This document shows positions 26,501 to 39,240 of a stretch of 64,000 nt of DNA, piece by piece. The stretch's first letter is position 1, and each line of letters opens with the position of its first letter. Origin of the DNA: Larimichthys crocea (Eukaryota; Chordata; Actinopteri; Sciaenidae). The position numbers were made by a program, and so were the translations under genes. Where the stretch lies: positions 8,113,198 through 8,177,197 of the forward strand of contig NC_040028.1 of assembly GCF_000972845.2 (NCBI RefSeq), written 5' to 3'. Under the pieces are notes generated by a model. The model was not told the DNA's origin. It saw nothing but the letters and a program-made list of their open reading frames with translations, and searched no databases.

Positions 26501-29500
26501 GTGGGCAGGGAAGGACAGGGCCCAGGATGCTCTCTCTCTCTCTCTCTTCCAAGAACTTTGCGTTTTGCTAAGCTAATCCTCACTGTCGACATCAAAGCCA
26601 CATCTGACGTGGGAATGAGCACTACTGGAAATGCTTCTATCGAGTGAGATGGATGCTAGTAGTCCAGATTCATAAAGTAGTGCCTCTTGCTTTTGACAGA
26701 ACTTTTTTTCATACTCATCAAAAACTGTCCTTAGCATCAGAATGTGTTTCTGCAAATTCAAGCAGTGATGAAGCTGCAGTACTTGGATGTGCAGTGCACC
26801 GTGGGGTGGCTCAGCAAGATTATGTCAGTCCATATATCTTATCCTTATCCAAGTTTCATAATTTGTCATCCCCTGATTTAACTAAATGCATGTCCCACTT
26901 CTGTCCTTAATTTTCCTGGCAGGGGGACCATCATTGTGTCTAAGATTAGCAAGATTAGTTTTCTGTGGAAATTTGCATTTAAGCCTTTACTTTACAAATG
27001 ACATGGCGGATTGGCATGGGTTAAAATGTATTCATTTTGATCTGTTGTCTTTAATACGAACGACTACAAACACCCAGCTATTAGCTCAATGTATATTTAA
27101 AATAGGAACTACACGTCTGTCCTCATTGCTGCTGTTCCACGTTTCCAGCTCTCAGTAAAGAGAATCTTAAATATAATACTTCTGTGACCGAGTTTTGTTC
27201 TCTTCACACTGAGTGATCATCAGACCTTTTTGAATGTGTCTGTTTTATTCAGTTCTCTGTCTCAGCTCTGCATTACTGAATGTTTTTCGTGGAGCCCCCA
27301 ATTTTCTTAGTGCTTTATTTCTTTAGGCCTTCTCATACAGCCATTAATTACTATACTTTTCTGAAAGTTCCCAGAAAGAATTTAATATCTACCATGCATC
27401 AGAACCAACAAAAAACATGTTCAAAAATCTTTTTGCTTTTTACAACTAAGATATAAACAACACGCAAAATGTGGAAGCAGCGTTGCCTCTCACAGATGAC
27501 CTTCTGTCACCTTCTTTACATTCATCCATTTCACTGAGGCCCTTGTTAAATATTTGCACTGTGCCAAGTCACACAGACCGGTGGCACCATGGCCATTACC
27601 AATGAGGAGGCATTACCAAGGCTCCGCTTTTAAATGTTAATTGCCGTTCCTCACACTTTCTCATTACACTCATTCTGAATGATGTCCTGTGAGCTCCTCT
27701 GACAGTGTTCCCATTTATTCTCAGAATGGCTTTAAAAAAACCACTCAGTTATACTGCATTCACATACTGTCTGTATGATGAAGTAAAAAGGAATTGTTTC
27801 CACGTGATTTTGTCTGTAATGCAGATGGAAGATATTGGACTATTTAGTGAAAAAACAGTCGAGTCTTTATTCCACTCAGTAGAGAACATTAATGGAGTCA
27901 GGAATGAGCACATGCATGAATGTGAATGTGGTATGATCTTGATAGGTTTCTTCAAGGATACAGCCCATTTTATCACTTACTCAGCTGGCGTAAAATGCAA
28001 TGGACAGCATCATTAAATATATAAATGTAATTTTATCACAGAGTAGAATCAACCATCATTCAACATTGCAGGTGAGCTTACAACTTTCAAAGACATTCGC
28101 TTGTTTTATATGTTTGATTTTTGTGGTCGATATCTAAAGCTCATTCAGTAATAGGGCTTTTTATACATATTAAAGTGTTCTGTTTGGAACTTTGAAATAT
28201 CTTAACACAGGCTGATAAAATCTCACACCAGCTAACTAATAACAAGAAATGATCATCAGCTCAAAGTCAAAAGGCAGTACTGGCCATTTACAGTGTAATA
28301 CGAGAGATTCTTGTTGATGATGCTGTATGTTGAGTTTAAATGAAGACTTTTGTCACATCAGACCACTCCGTCTCAGTTTCAACATCAAACGGTCAAATAT
28401 ACCAAAAACAGAAGATACTGCAGCTTCACACGGAAGTGCTTCAGTACAGAATTGATAAAAAAATGTACAACACAAATAAGTAATATTGTTTAAACCCTTT
28501 TAGACCAAAATAAAAAATAATAATACAAAAATAAAAAAATAAAAACATGGCATAGCCTTCTGGGTTATTTGTTTATTTGAGGTATTCACTTTGTGAGTGT
28601 GCTCCATCAGTCACCTTCTAATGTATCCTTTGCTGTAGAGCTTGTTTTACAGTATGGCCTCTGTCCTTGTTTTATGAGTGCTTTCATGAATAATAGATAC
28701 CCTACACCATTTCTAACAACACCTAGTTACATTTGAAAGAATATAGCTGTACTGTACATGTACCAACCCTCTTCATGGCCACTTTGCATCTGCTGTCTTA
28801 TACACAGTTTGTTCAGCACGGACATGAATGCAAAAAGCAAACGTGCATTTAAACTAGGATGGAATTTACATTTACATTAATATCAGAAAATAATGGAAAA
28901 CTGAATAACTTAAAGCTGTGTTTTGTTCTTGGAATGATGAATCTTGGAGAGCAATAAGGATGCAGCCATGGCTTTGTTTGTCACATACTGTATTAAAAGA
29001 ATTTAATAGCGTCTACTAATAATTACCTCATGAATAAGTATTATTGAAATGTTTTAAATGGCTGTTCATGTACCCTATGTACCCTAAGTGTGTGGATAGT
29101 TAGGCCAGGAAAGATACCTGTGTGCAAATCCGTCCCAGGGTTGTTTTGTGTCAAAGTCTTTTCAGAGAGGAAGATTAGTGTGTCAGTCACCAGGGACTGA
29201 GGTCGTGCACCCTCGCCAACCAACATGGTTGTAACTCCATGTACTGTAACACCAACTGGCAGAAAGGTCATACCAGCCTGATCTTCAATTTAAGATGCTG
29301 TGCACACTCTTGCTTTCTCTCCCTGTTTTATTTGATGGGCACAGACAATGTTGCACTTTGTGCATCTAGTTCCTGATAATTCATATTTGACAAGGACTTT
29401 CAAAGGCTTTTTAATTATTATAGTTAAATAGAGCAGGAATAGAAGAGGGATGTTCAGCAGGGTCAGATGCTGAGGAGAGAGGTATGTGTATGCTTGTCGG

Positions 29501-32192
29501 ACACTTACTTAAACCAGTCTGCATCATGTCTAAGCATTATATATCAGCTTTGCATGAGCAAGCTGAAGATCTCTTGCCTGAGGGAGATCACCACAGCATC
29601 ACCAAAGTCAACAGCGCAGAAACTGTCATGTGCTGACATCTCCTGTGATCTTTCAGATATGGCATGTAGACAGCTTTGATTGGACATACAGCCTACCAGG
29701 TAGTACAGTCAAACATTTATGGCATGCATATTTATAGGGTGGATCCTCACTGGCTTTGTATCACGGTGTGGAGTGCAAGATAAGAATAATGAGGTTCATT
29801 AAAGGAATCCACCCACTTCTCACTACATGTCTTGACCATGTCTGTGTGCACTTTTTAAATCTTTAATAAGTAATTAACCTGGCTGAAATGCTAGAGTTGA
29901 AATAGCCTGAAATGGCAGACCTGCTGCATCTTGCTTGATGCTTTGTTGCCTTGGAAACATTGGATTGGAAGCACCAAGCAGTGGAAAAGATAACAGTGGA
30001 AGGAGCATCAGCTCAGTGCGAAGAGGGAGAAAAAAAGTTAATTAGTTTTGAGATTCAACCATAACTGACCAACAGCAGCTTTTGTAAACACAGGATGGGA
30101 ATTGGAATATTGAAAAAAAGTTTTATAATCTGAATTAACCGGAAATAAGGATTGGTTCATGCCACGGACAGGAATATGCTGCCTTAGCCTGTGAAAGCTA
30201 TTTGGAGCGGGAGCTTAAGTTTGACACAATGTGCCCATACAATGGTTGGATCTGAGGTTCTTGGTGATCTGCGGAGGGAAACGCAGTTATAACAGAAATC
30301 CCTACTACAAAGAGAAGAGGTGAAAAGGCAGTTATTTAACCAGATGCCCCACTCAGCAGAGAGAGGATTAAAATGCACTACTGCTTATCTGGCATAAAGA
30401 CCTTGACTTTAAAACTGCATGTTCCCTCAAAAACACGGTGTGAAGGTCAGCCTTTTGTTAGATGCCTTTTGTGTGCTAATGAGAATGCAGATGGCTTTAT
30501 GTGTCATTCCTCTGTTCTTCTACTCACTTCAAGCTTTAATGTAGAAAATGAATTACAAGGCTAAGAACAAGTGCTTTTTTGTTTTCAACAATTTTGCGGC
30601 GTAAAGTGAGTTCTGATTGCAAAGCAAACACGTTAAAAAGCCATGGTAACTGTCCACGGTTCAAGTAAACAGTTCAAAGTCTTATATATCAATGGTGCCT
30701 GCAGATATTGTATACAGTACAAAAAATATGACATTGTTTTTCAGTAAAACCACTCTTGCTTTATTTTTTCTTTACAAGTTTCTCAGCAAACTCAGTTGTT
30801 CTCGGTTTGATCATGTTTTTGTGTTTGTAGAGAAACTAGAACTTGAGGTATCTTCTAAATAATACTGCCATGAAATTATATTTGTCTATTTTTAGTACAG
30901 GAATAGTACAGCTTGGCATTTTACCCAAGGCAGTGCCTTAGCTCATCTGATCCGTGCTGTAACATTGATTTTATATGTTTACTTACACCTGGCGCATGTG
31001 TGGCCTAAAATAAAGTGGAATAGGATAGGAATACTGTACTCTACACTACATCTAATAAGAATATATGTGCACACTGGTGGGCAGCAGCTGGGAGCCCTTG
31101 ATTCGAATCACAAGATATGACCTGTTTACTCAAACCACAATCCTTTTTTCTACCATATCTATTCTACTATAAAGCGCTTTTGTTGTTCAAACGATCTGAT
31201 GCTAATTCTGATGTAATTGTAAGTCCTGCTCTTTGTACGCCTTTCTTTTCTGAGTGGTACCCTTTCTTCACTCGAAAGGTGTTTGCCATTTCTTATAAAC
31301 CGAGGACCAAGACATATTTATATACATATAATTTCTAGGAGACAGGGTGGGTCTGTAGTAAAAGTTTGTAAATTATTAGACGAGTGAAAATGTTTTCCCC
31401 ATCTCAACGAGGTCAAACCCAAAAACACCAGTGAATCCTGTCTGTGGTTGTAAGTTGTACTGGGCAGCTCTCAGTGGGCAAATATCAGCAGATACAGAAC
31501 AGCAGAATATATGAGTAAATATATGATCAGTTATTTTTCACTGGCTGAGTACATTCTAAGCATCTTGCAGCATCTGTTTTCTTCCCTCTCTCCTCTTTTT
31601 ATATGGCATGGCCTAGCTGCTGTTGAACCTGATCACAGTGGGAATAATGCAGTATAAAACCTGAAGTATTCCTCCACCATCATAGCCCTCAGCTTTCCCG
31701 TCATATGTCAGGCTAGCATGCTCTTGATCCTGGTCCCATGTGACAGTCAGGTATGTTATTCATCACCTGCATTAGATATGATCCTATTATGGTCCTTACC
31801 AGGGCACAGAATCTGGAGTGGCTGAGATAATGGCACTTAAATCAATTAATCTAACCCCATGTTATCACAACCACATCATTAAACATAATTTGGTTTTGCC
31901 TTTTCTTGAAGCTGTAATTACTCACCAGGTACCAGGAACAACCTGAAATATTTGTAATAATATCAGTTACAATGTTAGTAATTACACATACACGTGCCTC
32001 ATCAAAAAGTAGTTAAACATGTGCCTGTAAAGCTGTGATCACCCCGTTCCTGGAAATAATACATATGCTCTTGTCATTAAATGTTAAATATTGCCTTGTA
32101 AGTCAGCCCATGTTTAACATTTGAACTAATATAAACTAATAATGTAACACATCCAGACATGGAAGGAGAAATAGTTAATATTAAAAAATATA
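17578..32192. other. Long non-coding stretch, no gene recognised
   Basis: About 14.6 kb of AT-rich sequence without a supportable exon, RNA gene or clear mobile element. It includes a TTTA-rich patch (about 22450-22478), a CT run (26530-26547) and several A/T runs. All open frames are about 100 codons or less and match no known domain. Conserved regulatory elements could lie here, but they cannot be seen without cross-species alignment. Confidence 0.5.
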
Positions 32193-32733
32193 TACCATAA
32201 TTTTCAGACTATAAGCCGCTACTTTTCTCACACACTTTGAACCCTGCGGCCTATACAACGGTGCAGCTAATTTACTGGCTAACGGCCACCGGGGGCACTC
32301 TCTAACAATAAACGAAAAAGTGAGATAGACATGTGGGGAAAGATTTTGCGCATCATGTACACACCCTCATCATGGAAAACACACGAAGAAATGCATATGA
32401 TGCAGCTTTTAAATTAAAGGCAGTCGATCTGGCTGTCAAAGAAGGAAATAGAGCTACTGCACGTACATCATGCCATGTTCATCCCGTGTTGATGGCATGT
32501 TGGTGCCATACTGCCGATTTTCAGGCACAGTTTGAAAAAAAAGCATGTCTTAAATCAAAACAAAAAAAAATCTTCGGTGTACCGTCTTTCTGTGTAAATG
32601 TCTCATCTTACAACATGAAAACCTGCGGCTTATATTCAAGTGCTGCCTATATATGTACAAAATTTATTTTCTTTTAAAATTGAGCTGGTGCGGCTTATAT
32701 TCAGGTGTGCTCAGTAGTCCAAAGATTACAGTA
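32193..32733 (+). mobile_element. Internally deleted pogo-like DNA transposon
   Basis: The left end TACCATAATTTTCAGACTAT and AAGCCGC, and the right end read on the opposite strand (TACTGTAATCTTTGGACTAC), form imperfect terminal inverted repeats of a fish element with 'GCGGCTTATA' subterminal motifs. Inside are CCCTGCGGCCTATACAACGG on the left, and CCTGCGGCTTATATTCAAGT and GTGCGGCTTATATTCAGGTG on the right. An ATG at 32372 opens a frame that begins like the Brinker-type DNA-binding domain of pogo-like transposases. The catalytic domain is absent, so this is a non-autonomous deletion derivative of about 540 bases. Confidence 0.75.
32372..32470 (+). pseudogene. Truncated pogo-like transposase, N-terminal helix-turn-helix fragment
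   Basis: MENTRRNAYDAAFKLKAVDL followed by AVKEGNRATAR resembles the start of the Brinker-type (BrkDBD) DNA-binding domain found in fish pogo-like transposases and in the related vertebrate protein POGK. Similarity ends around residue 31. The remainder of the frame to 32677 is translated from the element's 3' non-coding end joined by a deletion. The DDE catalytic region is missing, so no active enzyme can be made. Confidence 0.6.
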
Positions 32734-32815
32734 ATAACATAATAAGAGAAAAGAGAGCTAGGATCCAAAAGACAGTAATAACATAATAAGAGAAAAGAGA
32801 GCTAGGATCCAAAAG
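32728..32815 (+). repeat. 44-base perfect tandem duplication
   Basis: The 44-base unit beginning ACAGTAATAACATAATAAGA occurs at 32728-32771 and is repeated immediately at 32772-32815 without a mismatch. The first copy begins within the last six bases of the pogo-like element's right terminus, so the duplication arose after or during insertion. Confidence 0.95.
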
Positions 32816-32895
32816 AGTTGACTGTGTTTTTGCCGTTTTTTTTGTTGTTTTATATACTGTTGAATGTTTCTTCCATGTATTTTTTATGCTACATC

Positions 32896-32937
32896 AGAAT
32901 TTCCCTCAGGGGAGAGTAAAGATTTATTGAATTGAAT
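32896..32937 (+). mobile_element. LINE 3'-tail scrap (Rex1/CR1-like)
   Basis: AGAATTTCCCTCAGGGGAGA followed by GTAAAGATTTATTGAATTGAAT matches the layout of the fish Rex1-group LINE terminus (GAATTTCCCC..GGGGA..AATAAAGTAT plus a short terminal repeat). Only the last part is recognisable. It begins about 80 bases after the tandem duplication. Confidence 0.5.
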
Positions 32938-34389
32938 ACAAATCAAAAACTATGAAATGTATAGTGACTTAAAATGGATTTTTTATGTTTTGATGGTTAG
33001 GGATTTTGATTGGCCTTGATTTTAAAAACAGGTTTAATGGAACATTTCAAAAAATACGTGAATCAAAATATTATGCTGCACTTTTGATAAATTCTAAATT
33101 GATTAGAGTTAATTTACAAGACAGTGTTTATTTCTTTTATTTTTTATTTGTGACAAAATGTCTGCTGTTAATGAATCCTTTTGCACTTTTCTCAGCTCCT
33201 CAGCACACTTCAAAGCCATCAGGTCCTTGGAGTGACATTAGTATTCCACTCACATGCACAATAGCCTGTAAGCAATGGACATTGAATTAGGGGAGAGGTT
33301 TATGCTGAAGGTATGGCCACAGAACACATTAATCTTTTATTTTTCGTCGATAATGTGGCACAACTAATGATGAGGGAAACATTAAGAAACGGTAAACACA
33401 ACATGTCGTACAGTATATAACGGTACAAGGCTGACAAGACCACAAAACTGTGTTGGTGGAATAATTTGTTGGTGCAGGTTACTGATATTTACAATTTACA
33501 ACACATGCTGTATTCTGTTGCAGTGCTTAGGAATCTAGATCTAATGTGCAAACAATACATTTTTGCAGTCTATTTGAGGTGCACAGTATTCACAAATCAT
33601 TACACCCTGCTTTACTCGAGCAGTGGATGTTTACCATTGCAATAAAGAAACTGAAACGATAAACACCATTAAATTATGTTTGGTCACACATATCTGTGGC
33701 GTGCATAGACCTTCTAAGGGGTGAAAATGAAAAAAAAAAAAAAATCCAAAATCCAATGGTTAGGATCCTTTGGCCAACTGTAATTCCCGTCTGCTGCAAT
33801 GTTAGGGTAAAAATTAAGCATTTAGGTTTCCCATTAGGGCCTAGGCATTTACTGGCTAGATAAAAGTTTAAAGTAAGGCACTTGGCACACACACAGCTCA
33901 AAGGGCAGGAGCCTGTATGTTCTTTGAATGAAAATCAGCATCATCTTGGCACAAGAAACCCTTTTGTTGAAGCATAAGTACGAGCCCTTGAACATAATCA
34001 GAGTCCAGTAAAACATTTCTAGCAGCGGGCTGTGTTGCGTGGAAATCTACTTAATGTGTTCTTGTTCGCTACTAAATAGCAGATTAACCTCAGAGACTTA
34101 AACTAGCATGAAGGTGGTGAGTATTGTAACAAGGTGTCCACAGGGTCCCTTCTTTCCATCTGTATCTTGTTCGTTCTGGTCCAATCTGAATTACCAGAAA
34201 GAGGGATTTTACATGAAAGGTCAGCAATGCTCAAGTCATCAAAGGAAAAAACAGACCAAGGTGGATGAGGCAGAAGGAAAGAGACTTCATGAGAGAGATT
34301 TCATGACAAGGTTCATTTTGACAAGTTCACAGAAATGATTAAGAGCTACAAAATATTCAATGTGAAGTCAGAAAAGCTTCTAGATTCTT
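32938..34389. other. Non-coding stretch, nothing recognised
   Basis: Open frames at 33006-33290 and 34108-34338 (plus) and 33674-33901 (minus) match no known family. An A15 run lies at about 33730. Confidence 0.5.
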
Positions 34390-34680
34390 AAAAGAATGAT
34401 TCAACATTGTGGGATTTTTTTTATTATTCTTCCAGAGAGATTAAAACACACTATTGGCATGTTTGTATGGCCAGCAACTGGTTAACTTAGCCAAGCATGA
34501 AGACACAATACTGCGGGATACTGCAGCCTAATACATAACTAATACATTAACTTGTGTTGTTTAATTTCTAGACAAACCAAAACATTAAAACGACACATTT
34601 ACATGGGTTACTGCATGTGCTAGAATATTTCTTAGATGTCCCTGCATCCAGCCAAGAAATACATCTGCACAACTGTTTTT
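34390..34680 (+). mobile_element. Fish interspersed repeat ('TTCAACATTTTGGGAA' family), diverged copy
   Basis: AATGATTCAACATTGTGGGA, GCAACTGGTTAACTTAGCC and the internal ACATGGGTTACTGCATGTGC agree in order with a common fish repeat that contains GTTAGCTTAGC and GGTTATGTGC. A second copy lies at 46711-46975. Both are diverged and the right end is uncertain. No coding capacity. Confidence 0.5.
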
Positions 34681-37600
34681 TCACTCTGTATGCTTAGCTA
34701 GGCTAAGGTAACTAGCTCTGTGGCTTTGTATATACTGTACCATGCAGACCTGAGAGTATAGTCTCAATCTTTACTTGAACTCTGCAAGAAAACAAAAGTA
34801 AACCTATGGAACCATAGGCTACCATGGAAATTACAGTGTTTACATGTGTTTGACAGTCAAAAACAGCCTTAGTATGTTGCCCTAGAAACCTAATTGAGAT
34901 TCATTAGGATCTGCTCACTGACTGCTGTCAATGTCAGCCTTCGGGCAAGTCATTTATTTATAGACACATTTACAGTAGGTGGTATATGCTTTGTTGTAGT
35001 TCAGCGTTGAATGCCCTTAGGTTACTGTAGAGTTTGCCTCAACACATCGAGAAGGTCTCTGTCAACATTGTTTTAGTAATTGTCAGAATTTGACAAGGCT
35101 CACTGCAACATCTCAAACAGGGTTTTCTAACTTTCGTTTATTTTTTTATCACAAAGCCTGTGCTGGTGTCTTTTTTTTTTGTTCTTTCTTGTTCTTCAAT
35201 CATTTTTCATGTGGCATTTTTCTGATAGATCTTCCTTCATATAGTCCTGTTTTACTAGAAATGTGCCGCCTAAAATGAGAGCTCCAAACTCCTGCAATGT
35301 GTCTTATGAGAGCACAAAGCATATGTGGGAGTATTAGAGGCCCTCTGAGGTTGGGTAGAAAATTGGCCATTTGTCTGTCACATTCGGCCCATTCTCCCAT
35401 TACCTGTACAGACCCATTACAAGCTACAACCGTAATAACTCCTCATGATCTATGACGGATGTGGCAACCAGTGAGACATGTGAACCCTGTGCAGAAGCCG
35501 GTTTATGCCTATGTATATATTCCCGATGTGGGGTTTAAAGCTTTGTTTATTTTCTTTGTAAAAGAGCACTTTGTAGATGGTTTTCCTGCTTGATCCCCAA
35601 ATGACTTCAATTCTTAATGTCCATGTTTTCAGCTGTAGTCGTAGTCTTACCTCCTGAGATTATAACACCAATGACATATTCAAAAGCCCAGAACTCATTC
35701 CTTCTGCTCAACAGTTTCCATCCCCTTTCAAGTCCTTGCTACAGAAGAGGAACTCATGCAGAAAGGATTTGCCCTATCCAAGCATTGTACCTGCTGTAAA
35801 TGATAGATTTAGAGAGAGGCAGGAAAACGGCAAAAAATAATAATCTCTTTGACGTAAGACATGACAAGTGAATAGACATAAAAAAAAGAAACCAAGCACA
35901 CAGAAAATTGGATTTTCAAGAGTGCCTTGTCTCACAAAAAATGACCAGTCAGAGGGTGTTAGTGAGGTAGACTGGCTTTCATTAGCCTAGTCATTTGGCA
36001 TCACTGAACCATGAAGATGGTTAAGTGATATTATGTTAACCTCCTGTTTTACATCTAGAGTCGAGATTAAATGTAATTAGATGGCTTTTGTACTTCCCAT
36101 GCAGTATCCTGCAGTAATTGATGACTGGCTGAAGTCATTTACTGACTGTCTGTGCTATTGTTCTGATCTCAACCCTGCTGTCTGCCATTTTTACAATGAC
36201 TGACCAGGACCCATAGACATAAGCTAGTTTGCCAAGGCTTTGACTTTCACTGTAGCCACATCAGAAGGGAAATGGTGTGTCCAATTTAGCAATTTATCGC
36301 ATCTCTGCCCTATTTTTAGCCCAAGGTTAGCTGAATAGATGGGATGAATGCTAAATTTCTCTTTTACTGGTGAAAATCATCAAATGCATGCAGAGTAAAG
36401 TGGAGCCAAACATTGAAGTGATGTATCCTACATATGAGTTTGACCTTTAAAATTTAACTGATCAAAAAGGCTTCACATTATACCATTATGGACAGTTGTT
36501 TGTGTACAGTTAATGACTAAATACTTACTAGACTGAAAGACTGGAAGCGGTTGACATTTTAGTTTGATGAACTTTACTACATGAGAAGACAAACTGTAGG
36601 GCAAGTTTTTACCCCTGAAGAGGCACACACTTGAACATTATGTAAAGACTACAAATCATGCAGCATACCACTTTTTTTCAGTTTTCTTGGCTGTCCATTT
36701 TGGGTCAAAAATGTAAAAAAACATACAAACAGAAACAGTTCTGCAGACTTAATACACAACATGCAGGGAATAACCACTTGTCTTTAACTCTAGGTATATA
36801 AGCATATCAAAATTAGCAATTCCCAAATTAAATCTTACAATCTTGCAATCAGAGTCACACAATATAAGCAGAGGTGGCCTGTCCTATTTAAACCAGTTGG
36901 GAGCAGGTGTTCTTTTAAAGGGACCGATTGAATTAACCCTGAAATTAAGTACACAGTTTAGCAGCGATGTGGCATAAGAAAGAATCTGTTAGGACTGCCA
37001 TACAGGCTGACTTTCTCACTAAACATTTTCATATCACTGTGCAAATGAGAGAAGAAGTTGACAAAGATATGGAAATGCACATCTAAGTCGCTTTTAAAGT
37101 CAAAGGTTTAATTAGCAGGAGTGAGTAGTGCAGAGACTGCTTTACAGACCTTGTCTGGCTGAATACATCAAACTATGCAACTTCATGACCTAATAATTTA
37201 TAATAAAGCAATTACTTATTATGTAGCACAAAACAAGGATAAAATAATTTCATGAAATATGTGGTGCCTGTGGCAGTTCAATACAAATACAGAAGTTGTT
37301 TTAATTTATTGTATTTGAATAACATATTCCTGCCTCTCATGACAAAATACCACTGCATTTTAGACAGATAGATTCACATTTATATAACAATGGAAATATT
37401 TTGGTCCATAGTAAGTCAAGCCCTCTTTGGAATCTCGTCATAGCAGTGGTCACATTTAAAGGTGTAATTGGCTCATGTTCAAGTGTCTTTCTGGTTTATT
37501 AGTTCTGTATCAAATGTCTTTGTAGCCTAAAATGAACGTAACAGAAACTTGTGGTACCGTGACAGGCTTGTATAATTGTCAGAGATGAAATACATAGCTG

Positions 37601-38139
37601 GTCCCACAGTCGTCATCCCGATTCAAGTGGACACTCGGTCCCACTGTGTCCTGTCTAACCAGTTGTTTTTTTACCCTTTAGAGAGAGTAGAGAAAGTGTG
37701 AACCAGAGGACATGAGGAGATCAGTGCATCAGTGATTGGGTTTTGTTTATCAAAAAGTCAAAAGAAAGGAGTGTTATTTCGTCACTGTCATGGATTAAAG
37801 AAGAATGTGTTTTTGATTGGGTTTGGATGTTGCTGTGTATTGATTACAAACATCCAAATGAGAAATTTGTCAGGTTTCTGTTATAATTACTCAAGTGGGA
37901 TATGAGTAAGTTTTGCAATGCATATTTTTTTCTGCTTAACCCAGCGGTTTTGGTGCTTTATTCTGATATAGTCTAGTTGCCTAAACCTAACCAAACTAAA
38001 TACTAGATGTGTTTTCGTGCATTTTGCAGCCACCAGTTTACCCTCCATGCTCATACTCATGAATCTGTAACTATACTGCTTAATGCCACTAAATCCAACA
38101 CACTGATCCTTTGATATGATCTTCATGACTGCTGGCACC
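34681..38139. other. Non-coding stretch, no gene recognised
   Basis: AT-rich sequence without supportable exons or clear repeats. Small frames at 35090-35278, 35617-35799 (plus) and 37887-38141 (minus) look like chance. Confidence 0.5.
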
Positions 38140-38562
38140 AACTACTCTCCACCAAATGGCAACCTCCGTGTCTGGGAAATGAAGCTAATGCAAAGTGCTA
38201 CAAACTGTAATGCCTCGAGCGGCCTCTTGAGACAAGCCGCAGAAGTGAGTCAATCTCCAATAGCGCCCGTATTAAAATGTCCTTCACAGCAGAAATAAAC
38301 TCACCCTTTCCAATGATAGTAAGGCTTAAAGTTGCTCATATGAACAGCATGGCCACTTTGATTGACGGGTAAGTGCCATTACAGATGGCTTATTAGAGCT
38401 CCCAGCCCGTCCGCCGATATTTAGATTAGCCGGGAGGTGGAAGAAGCAATACATCCAACGTGATGATGGCCAACACCGCATATTTTCAGCTTTAAAACGG
38501 CCCTTCGGAAACCTATGGGTGACGTCACTCAGTGACGCTCTGTCTATTCTTTATACTGTCAT
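38140..38562 (+). mobile_element. Unclassified fish interspersed repeat, copy C (plus, most complete)
   Basis: This is the longest of three copies in the window. Recognisable family blocks in order are CTCCACCAAATGGCAACCTC, CGTGTCTGGGAAATGAAGC, AAGTGCTACAAACTGTAATG, GAAGTGAGTCAATCTCCA, ATTAAAATGTCCTTCACAGC, TTGATTGACGGGTAAG, AGCCCGTCCGCC, AGATTAGCCGGGAGG, TTTAAAACGGCCCTTCGGAA and GGGTGACGTCACTCAGTGAC, closing near TTTATACTGTCATTG. No open frame of note. Confidence 0.8.
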
Positions 38563-38674
38563 TGCTCTCCACTAATGCTTTGCCTCTTTTTCCTGTGAAG
38601 CTGAAACACATTAATTTTAGCATCTTTAGCCATGATACTAGCGTGAGTTTAAGTATGGCAATGTTGGTCCACTA

Positions 38675-39095
38675 CTTCAGTCAAGACTAAAATATTATAA
38701 CAGCTATTAAATGGATTAACATGCATTTTGTTTGGTGCCCAGATGATGTGCCTTGATTGTCTCCCTTTTTTTGTAAGTTGCATTGGATAAAGGCATCAGC
38801 TAAAACTACTACATGTAATAAAACCTACTGACTTCAGTAATCAGATTTATCCTCAGGCGTCACCGTGAGAGTTACAGCTTTGATTGAAAATATCTCAAAT
38901 TATTTCACTATTAATAAATGTTAGTATGCTAACATACAAACTGAGATAGTGAACAGGGTAAAAATTTCACCTGTTTTATGTCCACATCACGTCATTTTGA
39001 GGAGGATGACATTAGTATTTGTCTTAAAGCACTGCCTGCAGAGCTCCTAGCTTTACTGTAGACCTTTTAATATTTTAACTGGTCTTTAGTTGGTC
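38675..39095 (+). mobile_element. Fish interspersed repeat interrupted by an L2-type tail
   Basis: The left part (ACAGCTATTAAATGGATTAA then CATGCATTTTGTTTGGTGCC and CAGATGATG) and the right part (CCTACTGACTTCAGTAATCA, AGGCGTCACCGTGAGAGTTA, AATGTTAGTATGCTAACATA, GAGCTCCTAGCTTTACTGTAGAC) together follow the order of a well-known fish repeat (AACAACTATTGGATGGATTG...GTTAGCATGCTAACA...GCTGTAGAC). Foreign sequence at about 38752-38820 separates them. Confidence 0.6.
38752..38820 (+). mobile_element. L2/SINE 3' tail fragment nested in the surrounding repeat
   Basis: TAAGTTGCATTGGATAAAGG followed by CATCAGCTAAAACTACTACATGTAATA is a diverged form of the tail at 17526-17577 (TAAGTCGCTTTGGATAAAAG, CGTCTGCTAAATG, TGTAA). 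It sits exactly where the older repeat is broken. Only the 3' tail is present, so it may derive from a truncated L2 or from a SINE sharing that tail. Confidence 0.6.
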
Positions 39096-39211
39096 CCTGT
39101 TCTTGAATGTGACCTCAGAGCTGACGCAGGTTGTAGAAACAGAGTATATACAGCATTTTCAGTGGCTGCTGGCAAATCTTTTCTCTTTCCATAATTTCTG
39201 CCCTGCTGGAA

Positions 39212-39240
39212 GATGATGATGATGATGATGGTGATGATGA
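39212..39240 (+). repeat. (GAT)n microsatellite
   Basis: About nine GAT units with one GGT interruption. It accounts for the poly-Ser run in a chance minus-strand frame. Confidence 0.9.

Noticed and set aside
31075..31120. Possible tRNA B-box (GATTCGAATC)
   Set aside because: No A-box at proper spacing and no cloverleaf can be drawn around it.
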